From assembly GCA_003208835.1 (NCBI GenBank), contig QCVD01000006.1, positions 1-64,000 on the forward strand: DNA of 64,000 bases. Reading direction: 5' to 3'. The DNA is from Synechococcus sp. AG-683-C23. GTDB taxonomy: Bacteria > Cyanobacteriota > Cyanobacteriia > PCC-6307 > Cyanobiaceae. The notes under the pieces are model-generated. The model made no database searches, had not been told where the DNA came from, and saw only the letters and a list, made by a program, of their open reading frames with translations. The translations under genes were made by a program, and so were the position numbers. The first letter of the stretch is position 1. Each line of letters begins with the position of its first letter. Shown here one piece after another: positions 8,179 through 16,932 of the stretch.

Positions 8179-9327
8179 ATGACATCACCAACGTCTTCGG
8201 CAAATGCCGTGGTGATTGTTGGCGGCGGATTTGCTGGATGGTTTGCGGCTCTCGCCATTCAAAAACGTTTACCTCATTGCCATGTGGTGCTCATAGAACC
8301 CCGAGGGGAGTTTTTGTTTCAACCCTTGCTCTATGAACTTCTCAGCCACGAGCTGCAGGAGTGGGAAGTAGCGCCTCAATACAACCAACTGGTAAGCCAC
8401 AACGGCATTTGTTGGTTGAAGGACGAGGTAGTAAGCATCGATCGTTCCAATCACACCCTGCAAACGCGTTCCGGGGATCGCATCCCCTGGAAGCAATTGG
8501 TGATTGCTACGGGATCACAACCAAACGATTTCGGAATTCCTGGGGTGAAAGAACACAGCCATGGATTCCGCAACCTCAGCGATGTTCGATACCTCCGTCA
8601 TCGCATCCAGGATTTGGTGCACCAGAGACAGCCCAACGCGGCACTCGCCATTGTTGGCGCAGGCCCGACCGGTGTTGAGCTGTCTTGCAAGCTGGCCGAC
8701 CTACTGAACGGCAACGCCAGAATTCATCTGGTTGAGAAGGGGGACAGCATTCTTCCTAACAGCTCCGCTTTTAATCGAGAACGCGCCAGTGCTGCCCTTG
8801 AGAGGAAAAACGTTTGCATCCATATTAATAAGGACGTGATTCGGGTTGAGGCCGATCGGGTGGTGTTCTCTGAAGGGGAGGAGATTCAGCACCAGGGTTT
8901 GATATGGACTGCAGGCAGTCAGGCCAATATGCCTTCCCTCCAGCCTCTCCCCCGATTGCATCGAGGCCACCTAGCCGTCAACGCTGATCTGCGGATCCAA
9001 GACAGCCCTGATGTGTTCGCCATTGGTGATCTTGCGATCGACGCCGATCACCCGGTCCCAGCGAATGCCCAGGTCGCGATGCAGCAGGGAGAAGCCGTCG
9101 GTAAAGCCATTACTGCACTGCAAGCTGGCGAAGAGCCGCCGACCTTTGAATTCAACGATCAAGGTGAAATGCTCAGCCTCGGCATCGGAGACGCCACCCT
9201 GACTGGGCTTGGAATCACCCTCGCAGGACCTCTCGCCTTTCAACTTCGTCGAGCGGCCTATCTCACACGTATGCCTGGCCTATCGGTGGGTGTTCGTTCC
9301 GCCGGTGCCTGGTTGCTGAACCGTTGA
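8179..9327 (+). CDS. Type II NAD(P)H:quinone oxidoreductase (NDH-2)
   Basis: Single-subunit flavoprotein that passes electrons from NAD(P)H to the quinone pool at the membrane without pumping protons. 382 residues with two Rossmann motifs: FAD-binding VVIVGGGFAG (11-20) and NAD(P)H-binding LAIVGAGPTG (156-165), then the second FAD contact PDVFAIGD (278-284). No transmembrane helix; attachment would be by C-terminal amphipathic helices. Cyanobacterial genes of this type are named ndb/ndh but I cannot choose among the paralogues. Its stop overlaps the TTG start of hflX (TTGA), suggesting translational coupling. Confidence 0.9.
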   Translation: MTSPTSSANAVVIVGGGFAGWFAALAIQKRLPHCHVVLIEPRGEFLFQPLLYELLSHELQEWEVAPQYNQLVSHNGICWLKDEVVSIDRSNHTLQTRSGDRIPWKQLVIATGSQPNDFGIPGVKEHSHGFRNLSDVRYLRHRIQDLVHQRQPNAALAIVGAGPTGVELSCKLADLLNGNARIHLVEKGDSILPNSSAFNRERASAALERKNVCIHINKDVIRVEADRVVFSEGEEIQHQGLIWTAGSQANMPSLQPLPRLHRGHLAVNADLRIQDSPDVFAIGDLAIDADHPVPANAQVAMQQGEAVGKAITALQAGEEPPTFEFNDQGEMLSLGIGDATLTGLGITLAGPLAFQLRRAAYLTRMPGLSVGVRSAGAWLLNR

Positions 9328-10988
9328 AACAAGCGCATCTCGGTGGCCGCACTAAAGGCCTGCGTCGCAGCCAAGAGCGTCAGCTCGATCGCCTCAGTCA
9401 ACGCCGCCATCCAGAGGACGGCCTTGAGCTCCTCACCCTGGAGCGCCTGAGTGAGCTTGTGTTGGAACTCAAGACCCCACTGCATTTGATCATTGATGGT
9501 CGTGGCCTGTGCCGACTCCTGTGGCTCGGCCCCCTCTCGGGCAACGACTCCCCGCTGAACCACCTCCCCCAGGCGCCCCGTCGCCAGAGCGGCGGTTGGC
9601 GACTGGTGAGTTGCCCGTTTTGCAGAGATGGTTTGAATTCAGATCCGGCCGATGCCGTCGTGGCTCTGGACATCGCGCCTCGGCAATGGTTGCGCTTTGC
9701 CCCAAAACCCGGCGCCGATGGGATCCGAACGGCCGAACTTCTCTGTCCCGATTCCACGGAATCGGATGGCTGGTGCCACCAAGAGACGGGAGACCTGCGG
9801 GAGCTCTGCGAACGCGAGTTGGAGGACGAACGCTCCCAACCCATCGCAGTGGCCGCCAAGGGCATGGAGCGCGTGCTCTTACTCACCCTGATCGGCCACG
9901 ATTCATCCGAAAGCGAACGTGAATTGGCCGAACTGGAAGGGCTCGTTCGCAGTGCAGGAGGACAACCTGTCGCTGTGATGAGCCAAAAAAGCGGCAGCAC
10001 CAATCCCCAAACCCTTTGGGGGAAAGGGAAACTCCAAGAGGCCGCCCTAGAGGTGCGTCGACACGGCGCCTCGCTGGTGATCACGGATCGTGAACTCACC
10101 CCGGTTCAAGCACGCAACATTGAACGCTTTGTGAACTGCCCGGTTTCAGACCGCAGCGAGCTCATCCTCGACATTTTTGCCCAGAGAGCAGGCAGTGCTG
10201 CAGGACGCCTGCAGGTGGAACTCGCCCAATTGCGCTACCGACTCCCCCGGCTCCTAGGCCGAGGCCAAAGCATGTCGCGCCAAGGGGGAGGCATTGGCAC
10301 CCGAGGGCCGGGTGAAACCCAGCTGGAAAAAGACCGTCGAGCGATTAGTCGAAGAATCGAACGACTTCTGAGGGAGCAACAACAACTACAAGCCCATCGC
10401 AGCCGTCTCCGTGATCAACGGCGTGGCCTGCCACGGGTTGCATTGGTTGGGTACACAAATGCAGGCAAGTCGAGTCTGCTCAATGCCCTGTGCGGACAAC
10501 GGGAAAGCGATCGCGTGTTAGCTGAAAACAAATTGTTCGCCACCCTCGACCCCACAACCCGCAAGCTCGACCTGCCTCGTCCTGGGGAACGGCCCCAACG
10601 CATGTTGCTCACCGACACGGTGGGGTTCATTCGCGACCTCCCCAAACCTTTGGTGGAAGCGTTTCGCGCCACCCTCGAAGAAGCCCTGGATGCCGATCTA
10701 TTGCTGATCGTTGTTGATCTTGCTGATCCTGACTGGATTGGTCAGCTCAGCACAGTGCATCGCTTGCTTGATTCCTTGGGGAGTTCAGCCCTGCGTCGCG
10801 TGGTGGCCAATCAGATCGACCGCTGCGACCTCGAAGCGATTCACTCCATTCACGACCAGGAACCCGATGCACTGTTCCTCTCCGCTGTTCGGGGTGATGG
10901 TCTGCAGGGCCTTCAAGACTGGCTGCGCAAGCAATTTTTTGATTCCGATGCAGAATCCACAACGACGACCAGCGGTCTGGCGCCATGA
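9324..10988 (+). CDS. hflX: Ribosome-associated GTPase HflX
   Basis: GTPase that splits or rescues stalled 70S ribosomes. 554 residues. The HflX N-domain contains VAVMSQKSGSTNPQTLWGKG and the family's glycine-rich signature around residue 313 (GQSMSRQGGGIGTRGPGET). A coiled-coil linker (QLEKDRRAISRRIERLLREQ) follows, then the G domain with G1 GYTNAGKSS near 375, G3 DTVGF, and G4 as NQID. It is longer than E. coli HflX because of about 170 extra N-terminal residues containing C-P-F-C. TTG start overlaps the NDH-2 stop, and its own stop overlaps the next ATG (ATGA). Confidence 0.93.
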   Translation: MKQAHLGGRTKGLRRSQERQLDRLSQRRHPEDGLELLTLERLSELVLELKTPLHLIIDGRGLCRLLWLGPLSGNDSPLNHLPQAPRRQSGGWRLVSCPFCRDGLNSDPADAVVALDIAPRQWLRFAPKPGADGIRTAELLCPDSTESDGWCHQETGDLRELCERELEDERSQPIAVAAKGMERVLLLTLIGHDSSESERELAELEGLVRSAGGQPVAVMSQKSGSTNPQTLWGKGKLQEAALEVRRHGASLVITDRELTPVQARNIERFVNCPVSDRSELILDIFAQRAGSAAGRLQVELAQLRYRLPRLLGRGQSMSRQGGGIGTRGPGETQLEKDRRAISRRIERLLREQQQLQAHRSRLRDQRRGLPRVALVGYTNAGKSSLLNALCGQRESDRVLAENKLFATLDPTTRKLDLPRPGERPQRMLLTDTVGFIRDLPKPLVEAFRATLEEALDADLLLIVVDLADPDWIGQLSTVHRLLDSLGSSALRRVVANQIDRCDLEAIHSIHDQEPDALFLSAVRGDGLQGLQDWLRKQFFDSDAESTTTTSGLAP

Positions 10989-12790
10989 CCGAGTTGATCA
11001 GCGCGCTTCAGACACCGCACGCTTTGATCACGTTGTCGGTACTCGGACTCGCTGTGGTTCTGTTCATCACTGGAGCTTTAGCCCCAGAGTTAACCGGATT
11101 ACTGAGCCTGGGGCTGTTACTGGCATGTGGAGTTCTCAGCCCGCAAGAAGCCCTTGTTGGCTTCGGTAGTCCGGCCCTAATCACCCTGCTTGGACTCTTT
11201 CCAGTATCAGCGGCCCTATTCAAAAGTGGAGCCCTCGATCGATTGCGAGGCTTAATTGCTTCAGAGCGGATCCGATCCCCAAGGCGGCTGGTCGCGCTCA
11301 TGGCCTTTGTGATTGCACCCGTTTCAGGGGTGGTCCCCAACACACCCGTTGTGGCATCCCTGCTTCCGGTAGTTGAGAACTGGTGCCATCGCCGTGGAAT
11401 TTCACCATCAAGAGTGCTGCTTCCCTTGTCGTTTTCCACCGTGCTGGGGGGAACGCTCACGCTGTTGGGCAGCTCAGTGAATCTTCTGGTGAGCGACATC
11501 AGCCAGCAACTGGGCTATGGATCCTTTGAGTTGTTCACCTTCACGCTGATAAGCCTGCCCGTTTGGCTTGTTGGTGCGCTCTATTTGGTGTTGGCACCCC
11601 GTGCCCTGCTTCCAGACCGCGGCAATGATCTCAATGATTTGAGCCCCCAACGAAGCGGGTATTGCACCGAGGTCACCATTCCGTCCACCTCAGAATTGGT
11701 CGGTCGATCACTGTTGAATAGTCGGCTCCAACGCCGGTTTGATGTAGACGTCCTTGAAATCCAACGGGGGGGGGAACGGCTCCTTCCCCCCTTGGCTGAT
11801 CGTCGCTTGGAAGCAGGCGATCACCTGTTGTTGCGAGTCACGCGAGAAGACCTACTGCGTCTTCAACAAGACCACACAGTGCAACTGACAACCCAAGGCC
11901 AAAACGCTGGTTCCAGCATGAATTCCAGCCAGGTCAGTGGCCAGAAAACTGTGGAAGTTTTGCTACCCGCAGGGTCTACCCTTGCCGGAGCCAGCCTGCG
12001 GGAACTGCGGTTCAGACAACGGCACAACGCCACGGTGTTAGCGCTACGCCGCGGCCAAGAAACAGTTCAAGAACGGCTGGGCCAAGTGGTGCTCCGAGAA
12101 GGCGATGTGTTGCTTTTACAGGCGCCGTTCGATTCAATCCGCGGCCTCCAAGCGAGTAATGACCTATTGGTGCTCGACCGACTGGAAGACGACCTCCCCA
12201 CGGTTGGGCGCAAACCAGTAGCCGTTGGCATCGCCATCCTCATGCTGGTTCTGCCCACCATCACCCCCATCCCGCTTGTCGCGGCCGTGCTGCTCGCCAT
12301 GGTGGCGGTAGTGGCGACGGGATGCTTACGCCTTGGGGAACTGCAACGTTCGATCCGCCTCGATGTGATTTTGCTGCTTGGATCCCTAACCAGCTTCAGT
12401 GTGGCGCTTCAAACCACAGGTATCGCCAATGCTCTGGCCGCTGGAGTCCAGCATTGGCTTCATGGCTGGCCCATTTATTACGCCCTCGTGGTGATCTTTC
12501 TTGGGACCACCCTTTTCACCCAAGTCATGAGCAACGCCGCCTCGGTCGCCCTATTGGCCCCGGTGGCCGTGCAACTGGCTCCAGCCCTCGGTCTCTCCCC
12601 TTTCGCCCTGTTAATCACCGTTTTGTTTGGGGCAAGCCAATCATTCCTCACACCCGTGGGATATCAAACCAACCTTATGGTGTTTGGCCCAGGCAGGTAT
12701 CGGTTCCTTGATGTCACACGCTACGGCTTAGGACTCACATTGATCATGACCGCATTGATCCCTGCGCTGATCCTTTGGCATTACGGCTGA
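10985..12790 (+). CDS. SLC13-family permease with two TrkA_C domains
   Basis: Membrane transporter of the DASS/SLC13 type (Na+-coupled sulfate, dicarboxylate or similar anion uptake). 601 residues: five or six N-terminal helices with the SGVVPNTPVVASLLPVV clamp and LGGTLTLLGSSVNLL loop, a soluble insert at about 215-410 that contains two RCK_C/TrkA_C-like repeats (EVTIPSTSELVGRSL... and EVLLPAGSTLAGASL...), then further helices with VMSNAASVALLAPVA and SFLTPVGYQTNLMVFG. The paired clamp motifs are complete. Substrate is not decided by the sequence. It is coupled to hflX and sits just before ktrB and ktrA, so it may belong to an ion-homeostasis cluster. Confidence 0.9.
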   Translation: MTELISALQTPHALITLSVLGLAVVLFITGALAPELTGLLSLGLLLACGVLSPQEALVGFGSPALITLLGLFPVSAALFKSGALDRLRGLIASERIRSPRRLVALMAFVIAPVSGVVPNTPVVASLLPVVENWCHRRGISPSRVLLPLSFSTVLGGTLTLLGSSVNLLVSDISQQLGYGSFELFTFTLISLPVWLVGALYLVLAPRALLPDRGNDLNDLSPQRSGYCTEVTIPSTSELVGRSLLNSRLQRRFDVDVLEIQRGGERLLPPLADRRLEAGDHLLLRVTREDLLRLQQDHTVQLTTQGQNAGSSMNSSQVSGQKTVEVLLPAGSTLAGASLRELRFRQRHNATVLALRRGQETVQERLGQVVLREGDVLLLQAPFDSIRGLQASNDLLVLDRLEDDLPTVGRKPVAVGIAILMLVLPTITPIPLVAAVLLAMVAVVATGCLRLGELQRSIRLDVILLLGSLTSFSVALQTTGIANALAAGVQHWLHGWPIYYALVVIFLGTTLFTQVMSNAASVALLAPVAVQLAPALGLSPFALLITVLFGASQSFLTPVGYQTNLMVFGPGRYRFLDVTRYGLGLTLIMTALIPALILWHYG

Positions 12791-12825
12791 TCCTGACTGA
12801 CACTGGTCGCACTGAGTCATAGCCC

Positions 12826-14241
12826 TTGCCCATCCGAAAGGCCATTGAGCGAAGCCAGCGGTGGCGCCTACGCCTCACCGTTCCGCAGTTCACCGTCGTG
12901 ACTGGCTTGCTGATGGTGTTTCTCGGAACACTGCTACTAGCAACACCTCTGTGTTCCACCAGCCGAGTTGGACTTTGGGAAGCGCTGTTCACAGCGACAT
13001 CGGCCATCACCGTCACGGGACTCTCCATTATTGATATCGGTGTGGATCTCACCGCCTTTGGCCAAGTGGTTTTAGCTCTAATGATTCTGACGGGGGGGCT
13101 TGGCTTAATGGCAATCACCACCTTCCTTCAAGGGTTTGTGATGCATGGCACGGCACTACGCCGCCGATTGGACCGTGGCCAAACCCTCGACGAATTTGGC
13201 GTAGGAGGAGTCGGAAGCACCTTTCGCTCAATCATCCTCACCGCCCTTGTGGTGATTTTGTTGGGAGCTTTGGTGCTCTACAACTACGGATTCGACGACA
13301 TTCCCAATCGTGGGGAGAGATTGTGGGCGGCGGTGTTCCACAGCATCTCTGCCTACAACAATGCTGGATTTGGGCTTTGGTCAGACAGCCTGGAGCGTTA
13401 CAACTCCAATCCCGTGGTGAATGGAGTGGTCATGGTGCTCATCATCACGGGAGGACTGGGCTGGAGAGTGACCAGTGACCTTGCAACCCAAGGATTTCGC
13501 CGAGGCCGCGGCCGCCGACGTCTAAGCCTTCATTCACGACTGGTATTACGCACCTCGTTTCTTCTGATTGGTTTTGGGACCCTTGGCCTCGCCATGACCG
13601 AGTGGCTGAACAAGGGCGGGGTATTTATTGAAATGACATGGTCGGAGCGCTGGATGACGGCCCTCTTTGAATCCGTCACGGCCCGCACGGCTGGCTTCAC
13701 CACCGTTCCGCTGTCTTTGGAGAACATCACCGAATCCGGTTTGTTGCTGCTGATGACCTTGATGTTCATTGGCGCCAGTCCTGGCGGAACAGGCGGTGGC
13801 ATCAAAACCACAACGGTGGCAGCACTGATGGCAGCCACCCGCTCCACCCTTCGGGGACGGGAAGCCGTGGTGATTCGGAACCGTGAGATTGCAGACAAAG
13901 TGGTGCTACGCGCGGTTGGTATCACTGTTGCGTCGCTTCTGTTTGTGCTGGCGATGGCCCTGTTGATCAGTGTTAGCAGCAACCTCAATGGCGAAGACTC
14001 ATTCACATTTTTGGAGATGTTATTCACTTGCATATCGGCTTTCGCGACAGTGGGACTCGATCTAGGGGTCACTGCAGAACTCAGTCGATTCGGACAAGCC
14101 GTGCTTCTGCTGGGCATGTTTGTGGGTCGTCTTGGCATCCTTTTGCTGCTTAGCGCAATCTGGGAAGCCGCGACTCGAGAGCAAATCCACGTCCAACGCC
14201 AGAATCGGGTTGGTTACCCCCGCGAAGACCTGTATGTCTGA
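12826..14241 (+). CDS. ktrB: Ktr/Trk-type potassium channel subunit KtrB
   Basis: Membrane pore of the Na+-dependent K+ uptake system. 471 residues from TTG, with four M1-P-M2 repeats whose pore loops are visible: TATSAITVTGLS, HSISAYNNAGFG, SVTARTAGFTT and CISAFATVGLD. Each has the single filter glycine of the KtrB type. GGTGGGIKTTT after the third repeat is the TrkH/KtrB gating-loop region. It lies 36 bases after the SLC13 gene and 25 bases before ktrA, so the two Ktr subunits are made together. The start is not certain because no ATG is available near the N-terminal basic segment. Confidence 0.92.
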   Translation: MPIRKAIERSQRWRLRLTVPQFTVVTGLLMVFLGTLLLATPLCSTSRVGLWEALFTATSAITVTGLSIIDIGVDLTAFGQVVLALMILTGGLGLMAITTFLQGFVMHGTALRRRLDRGQTLDEFGVGGVGSTFRSIILTALVVILLGALVLYNYGFDDIPNRGERLWAAVFHSISAYNNAGFGLWSDSLERYNSNPVVNGVVMVLIITGGLGWRVTSDLATQGFRRGRGRRRLSLHSRLVLRTSFLLIGFGTLGLAMTEWLNKGGVFIEMTWSERWMTALFESVTARTAGFTTVPLSLENITESGLLLLMTLMFIGASPGGTGGGIKTTTVAALMAATRSTLRGREAVVIRNREIADKVVLRAVGITVASLLFVLAMALLISVSSNLNGEDSFTFLEMLFTCISAFATVGLDLGVTAELSRFGQAVLLLGMFVGRLGILLLLSAIWEAATREQIHVQRQNRVGYPREDLYV

Positions 14242-14265
14242 GTGCAACTCAAGCGCCTCTAAGCC

Positions 14266-14970
14266 ATGAAGGAGTGGTGGCATTGGAGCCCGTTACAAGG
14301 CAGCGAACGCCTCGGCTTCGCGATTATTGGAGTGGGACGTTTTGGCATCGCGGTTTGCCGAGAATTGCTCCAGAGCGGTGCGGATGTCCTGGCCGTGGAT
14401 CGGTCAGCACGAGCCATTGAGGAACTGCGACAAGTGGAGCCCAGTGTCGAAGCCCGAGTGGTCGATTGCACCGACGAAGAATCTCTTCGGGAGGCTGGGG
14501 TGCTTGAGATGGGAACAGTTGTTGTGGCCATTAGCGAACCCATCGAAGCCAGCATCACCGCAACGTTGATCGCCAAGGACAGTGAAGGGAGTCGGGTCAA
14601 GCAGGTGATCGCACGGGCCACAAGTGACCTGCACGAAAAAATGCTGAAACGGGTCGGTGCCGATCGGGTGATCTTTCCCTCAAGGATGCAAGGAGAGCGA
14701 CTGGGACTGGAACTCGTGCGCCCCAACCTGATGGAGAGACTCGCCCTAGACGAGCAGCACTGCATCGAAGAAATCAAAGTTCCGGAAGTGTTCGTTGGGC
14801 GATCCCTGCGGGAGCTCAACCTGCGTAAGAACTTCCGCGTCAACGTTCTCGCCGCCGGTCACCCGAGCAGCCTGACTGTGAATCCGCCGGCATCCCATGT
14901 GCTCGAACTCGGGCATTTGCTCGTGGTGATGGGCCTTATCGATGACCTTCAGCGCCTTCCAAAGATGTAA
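14266..14970 (+). CDS. ktrA: Potassium uptake regulatory subunit KtrA (RCK domain)
   Basis: Cytoplasmic ring subunit that gates KtrB in response to bound nucleotide. 234 residues: a Rossmann RCK_N domain with GVGRFG (22-27) and the acidic end of beta-2 in AVDRS, then a TrkA_C domain from about 150 (EEIKVPEVFVGRSLRELNL). Length fits KtrA rather than the doubled E. coli TrkA. Directly downstream of ktrB. It stops three bases before anmK, so all three could be on one transcript. Confidence 0.92.
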   Translation: MKEWWHWSPLQGSERLGFAIIGVGRFGIAVCRELLQSGADVLAVDRSARAIEELRQVEPSVEARVVDCTDEESLREAGVLEMGTVVVAISEPIEASITATLIAKDSEGSRVKQVIARATSDLHEKMLKRVGADRVIFPSRMQGERLGLELVRPNLMERLALDEQHCIEEIKVPEVFVGRSLRELNLRKNFRVNVLAAGHPSSLTVNPPASHVLELGHLLVVMGLIDDLQRLPKM

Positions 14971-14973
14971 GCA

Positions 14974-16116
14974 ATGCGCTGTCTCGGCCTAATGAGCGGC
15001 ACCAGTGCCGATGGGGTAGATGCCGTTCTGGCCGACTTTCGAGGGTCGCCAACCCACCCCAAATGGGAGCTGATTCGCCATGTGCATAGTCCATATCCCG
15101 AGGGTCTACGGCACAGGGTGGTCAGCGCTGGACAAGGGGAAAGTGGCTGTGCGGAGCAGTGGCTTGATTTAGCCGAAGCGATTACAGAAGCCCAAGCCAA
15201 GGCCGCACGATCCTGTGATCCCAGTGGAGAAGCCGTCCTAGTGGGATGCCATGGCCAAACCGTTTGGCACCGCCCCCCAACGTCCCATCAGCGGGGTGCC
15301 AGCTGGCAGCTTCTGCAAGCTCCACTCCTCTCTCAACTGCTGGAGCGTCCCGTGGTGCACGACTTTCGTGCGGCAGATCTTGCCCTCGGCGGTCAAGGCG
15401 CACCTCTAGTCCCAAAGGCCGATGCAGCACTTTTGGGCGGCACAAAGGGCTGGCGCGCCCTGCTGAATTTGGGCGGTATTGCCAATCTCACGTTGATCCC
15501 TCCCTGCTGTGGCCCCGAACGCGATGCGCCCGTACAGGGCTGGGATTGCGGTCCCGCCAACAGCCTGATCGATCTCGCCGTTCAACAATTCAGCAACGGA
15601 ACACTTCACTTTGACCGTGGCGGAACCATGGCAAAAGCCGGCCAAAATGATGAAACAAGCATTCGTGGTTGGCTGCAGGAGCCGTACTTCCAATCCCCCC
15701 CACCCAAATCAACAGGTCGTGAGTTGTTTGGACGCGCCAACTTGCAGCAGCGCCTGAACAACTTGGGCAAGGGTTGTTCCAACAATGATGCTGTCGCCAC
15801 ATTGACCAGCTTCAGTGCCGCAGTGGTGGCCCAAGATCTGGAGCAGCTGATGCAGCGCGATCAGATTCGTCCTCTGGAGTTAATCGTGGCTGGAGGGGGG
15901 CGCCACAACCCAGCGCTAATGGATCAACTGCAACGGCGCTGCCGCGGCCTTCAATTGAGCAGCAGCCAAGAGCTTGGTCTTCCAGTGGAAGCACGGGAAG
16001 CTTTGGTGTTTGCCCTGCTGGCCTGGTGGCATCAACGCAACCATCCCGCCAACGCACCATCGATCACCGGAGCAAAGCAAGAAGCGGTTCTCGGCGTTGT
16101 CGTGAACCCTGGCTAA
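14974..16116 (+). CDS. anmK: Anhydro-N-acetylmuramic acid kinase
   Basis: Cleaves and phosphorylates 1,6-anhydro-MurNAc to MurNAc-6-phosphate in peptidoglycan recycling. 380 residues. The N-terminal phosphate loop reads GLMSGTSADGVDAVL (5-19); GCHGQTVWHRP, DFRAADLALGGQGAPLVP and LNLGGIANLT are the family's conserved blocks, and the C-terminal VAGGGRHNPAL is the adenosine loop. Three bases after ktrA, although no functional link to K+ uptake is known. A GH3/NagZ-like hydrolase at 52.6 kb could supply its substrate. Confidence 0.93.
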   Translation: MRCLGLMSGTSADGVDAVLADFRGSPTHPKWELIRHVHSPYPEGLRHRVVSAGQGESGCAEQWLDLAEAITEAQAKAARSCDPSGEAVLVGCHGQTVWHRPPTSHQRGASWQLLQAPLLSQLLERPVVHDFRAADLALGGQGAPLVPKADAALLGGTKGWRALLNLGGIANLTLIPPCCGPERDAPVQGWDCGPANSLIDLAVQQFSNGTLHFDRGGTMAKAGQNDETSIRGWLQEPYFQSPPPKSTGRELFGRANLQQRLNNLGKGCSNNDAVATLTSFSAAVVAQDLEQLMQRDQIRPLELIVAGGGRHNPALMDQLQRRCRGLQLSSSQELGLPVEAREALVFALLAWWHQRNHPANAPSITGAKQEAVLGVVVNPG

Positions 16117-16134
16117 CCCCGGGGTTCAGGGTTC
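16104..16134. terminator. Strong inverted repeat at the end of anmK
   Basis: GAACCCTG (16104-16111) pairs with CAGGGTTC (16127-16134), and inside it AACCCC/GGGGTT forms a second palindrome, leaving only a three-base bulge. It straddles the anmK stop and lies 30 bases from the end of the convergent gene on the minus strand. There is no good T-run, so it may act as a shared stability or pausing hairpin rather than a classic terminator. Confidence 0.5.
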
Positions 16135-16164
16135 AGCGCAAATCTTTCTGAAAAGGACAGCGTT

Positions 16165-16512
16165 CTAACCAGGCCGATACAACCGCAATCGCCGAGGAGC
16201 ACCCCGCAGTCGCCGAGATTGCTGGGATTCCAGAGCGGAACGGAAGCGTTCCTCCCGACTGAGGGGCTTTTCAGCAGTGGGCTCACCCTGCTCGTGGCGC
16301 TGAACCCCCTGTTGGATCAACACGCGCGCCATATTGCTGACTGTCCGTGACTCCGAGTCAGCAAGGGCGGTCAAACGTGCACACAGATCCTCCGGAAGGA
16401 CGACCTGGATCCTAGGGGACTTGGGCTTCCCGCTGGCTGACGTCTGTCGAGTGGGCACAACCGGATCGTCAGAACGACGTTCAGTTACACCCAAGTGTAC
16501 AGAGGTGGTCAA
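16165..16512 (-). CDS. Ribbon-helix-helix-like small protein
   Basis: 115 residues with a central segment PRIQVVLPEDLCARLTALAD followed by SESRTVSNMARVLIQQGVQR. A short strand and two helices in this order look like the MetJ/Arc (CopG) DNA-binding fold. The flanks are basic and low-complexity, with an arginine-rich C-terminus (RRLRGAPRRLRLYRPG) that could also contact nucleic acid. It is divergent from the gene at 16568, with only 55 bases between them, so it may control its own promoter and that of its neighbour. No toxin partner is next to it, and I do not assign a regulon. Confidence 0.65.
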   Translation of the reverse strand: MTTSVHLGVTERRSDDPVVPTRQTSASGKPKSPRIQVVLPEDLCARLTALADSESRTVSNMARVLIQQGVQRHEQGEPTAEKPLSREERFRSALESQQSRRLRGAPRRLRLYRPG

Positions 16513-16567
16513 GGGTAGTATCCATGATTATGTTGAGGGCACTGGTCCTCCTCGGAGAGCTCCGCGC

Positions 16568-16885
16568 ATGACCCAGTCCACGCCAAAATCAAAGCCCACA
16601 CAGCAATCCCGGCGCAGCACCGCACCTCGGCGCAGTCGGACGCGCAGTCCTCGACGCAGTCCTGAAAACAGCGATGTGCTCGTGTCGGCAGTGGTGAGCA
16701 CGTATCTGCTCACGCACCTTCACCACGTCTTACAGCGAGCGGAGTACACCGCCGTGCAGGAGGGCCGTGGCTCTCAAGCCGCCAACTACGCCCAGCTAAG
16801 GAAGGTGCTGTGCATGGATGCACGCAGCATGGAAGATGCCTCGGCCCTCGGGCAACGCGATGAAGGCTTCGAACAAGCTGCCTGA
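16568..16885 (+). CDS. Conserved hypothetical small basic protein
   Basis: 105 residues starting at ATG 16568; I reject the longer reading from 16334 because it runs antisense to the RHH-like gene. The first 35 residues are Ser/Thr/Arg/Pro-rich (RRSTAPRRSRTRSPRRS), probably disordered and cationic. The rest forms one amphipathic helical unit containing STYLLTHLHHVLQRAEYTAV and a single cysteine in KVLCMDARSM. No family recognised. The stop lies 48 bases before the Nif11-like gene, so these two may be co-transcribed. Confidence 0.6.
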   Translation: MTQSTPKSKPTQQSRRSTAPRRSRTRSPRRSPENSDVLVSAVVSTYLLTHLHHVLQRAEYTAVQEGRGSQAANYAQLRKVLCMDARSMEDASALGQRDEGFEQAA

Positions 16886-16932
16886 CGAATCAAGCAGATC
16901 TGAATAGCGTTCCGGCAGTGGTCAGCTCCGCG

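Noticed and set aside
9398-10099. Minus-strand open frame of 233 codons under hflX
   Set aside because: Serine/arginine/proline-rich translation typical of the antisense of a GC-rich gene; no domain.
13530-14138. Minus-strand open frame of 202 codons under ktrB
   Set aside because: Antisense shadow with low-complexity Arg/Thr/Ser composition; ktrB is certain.
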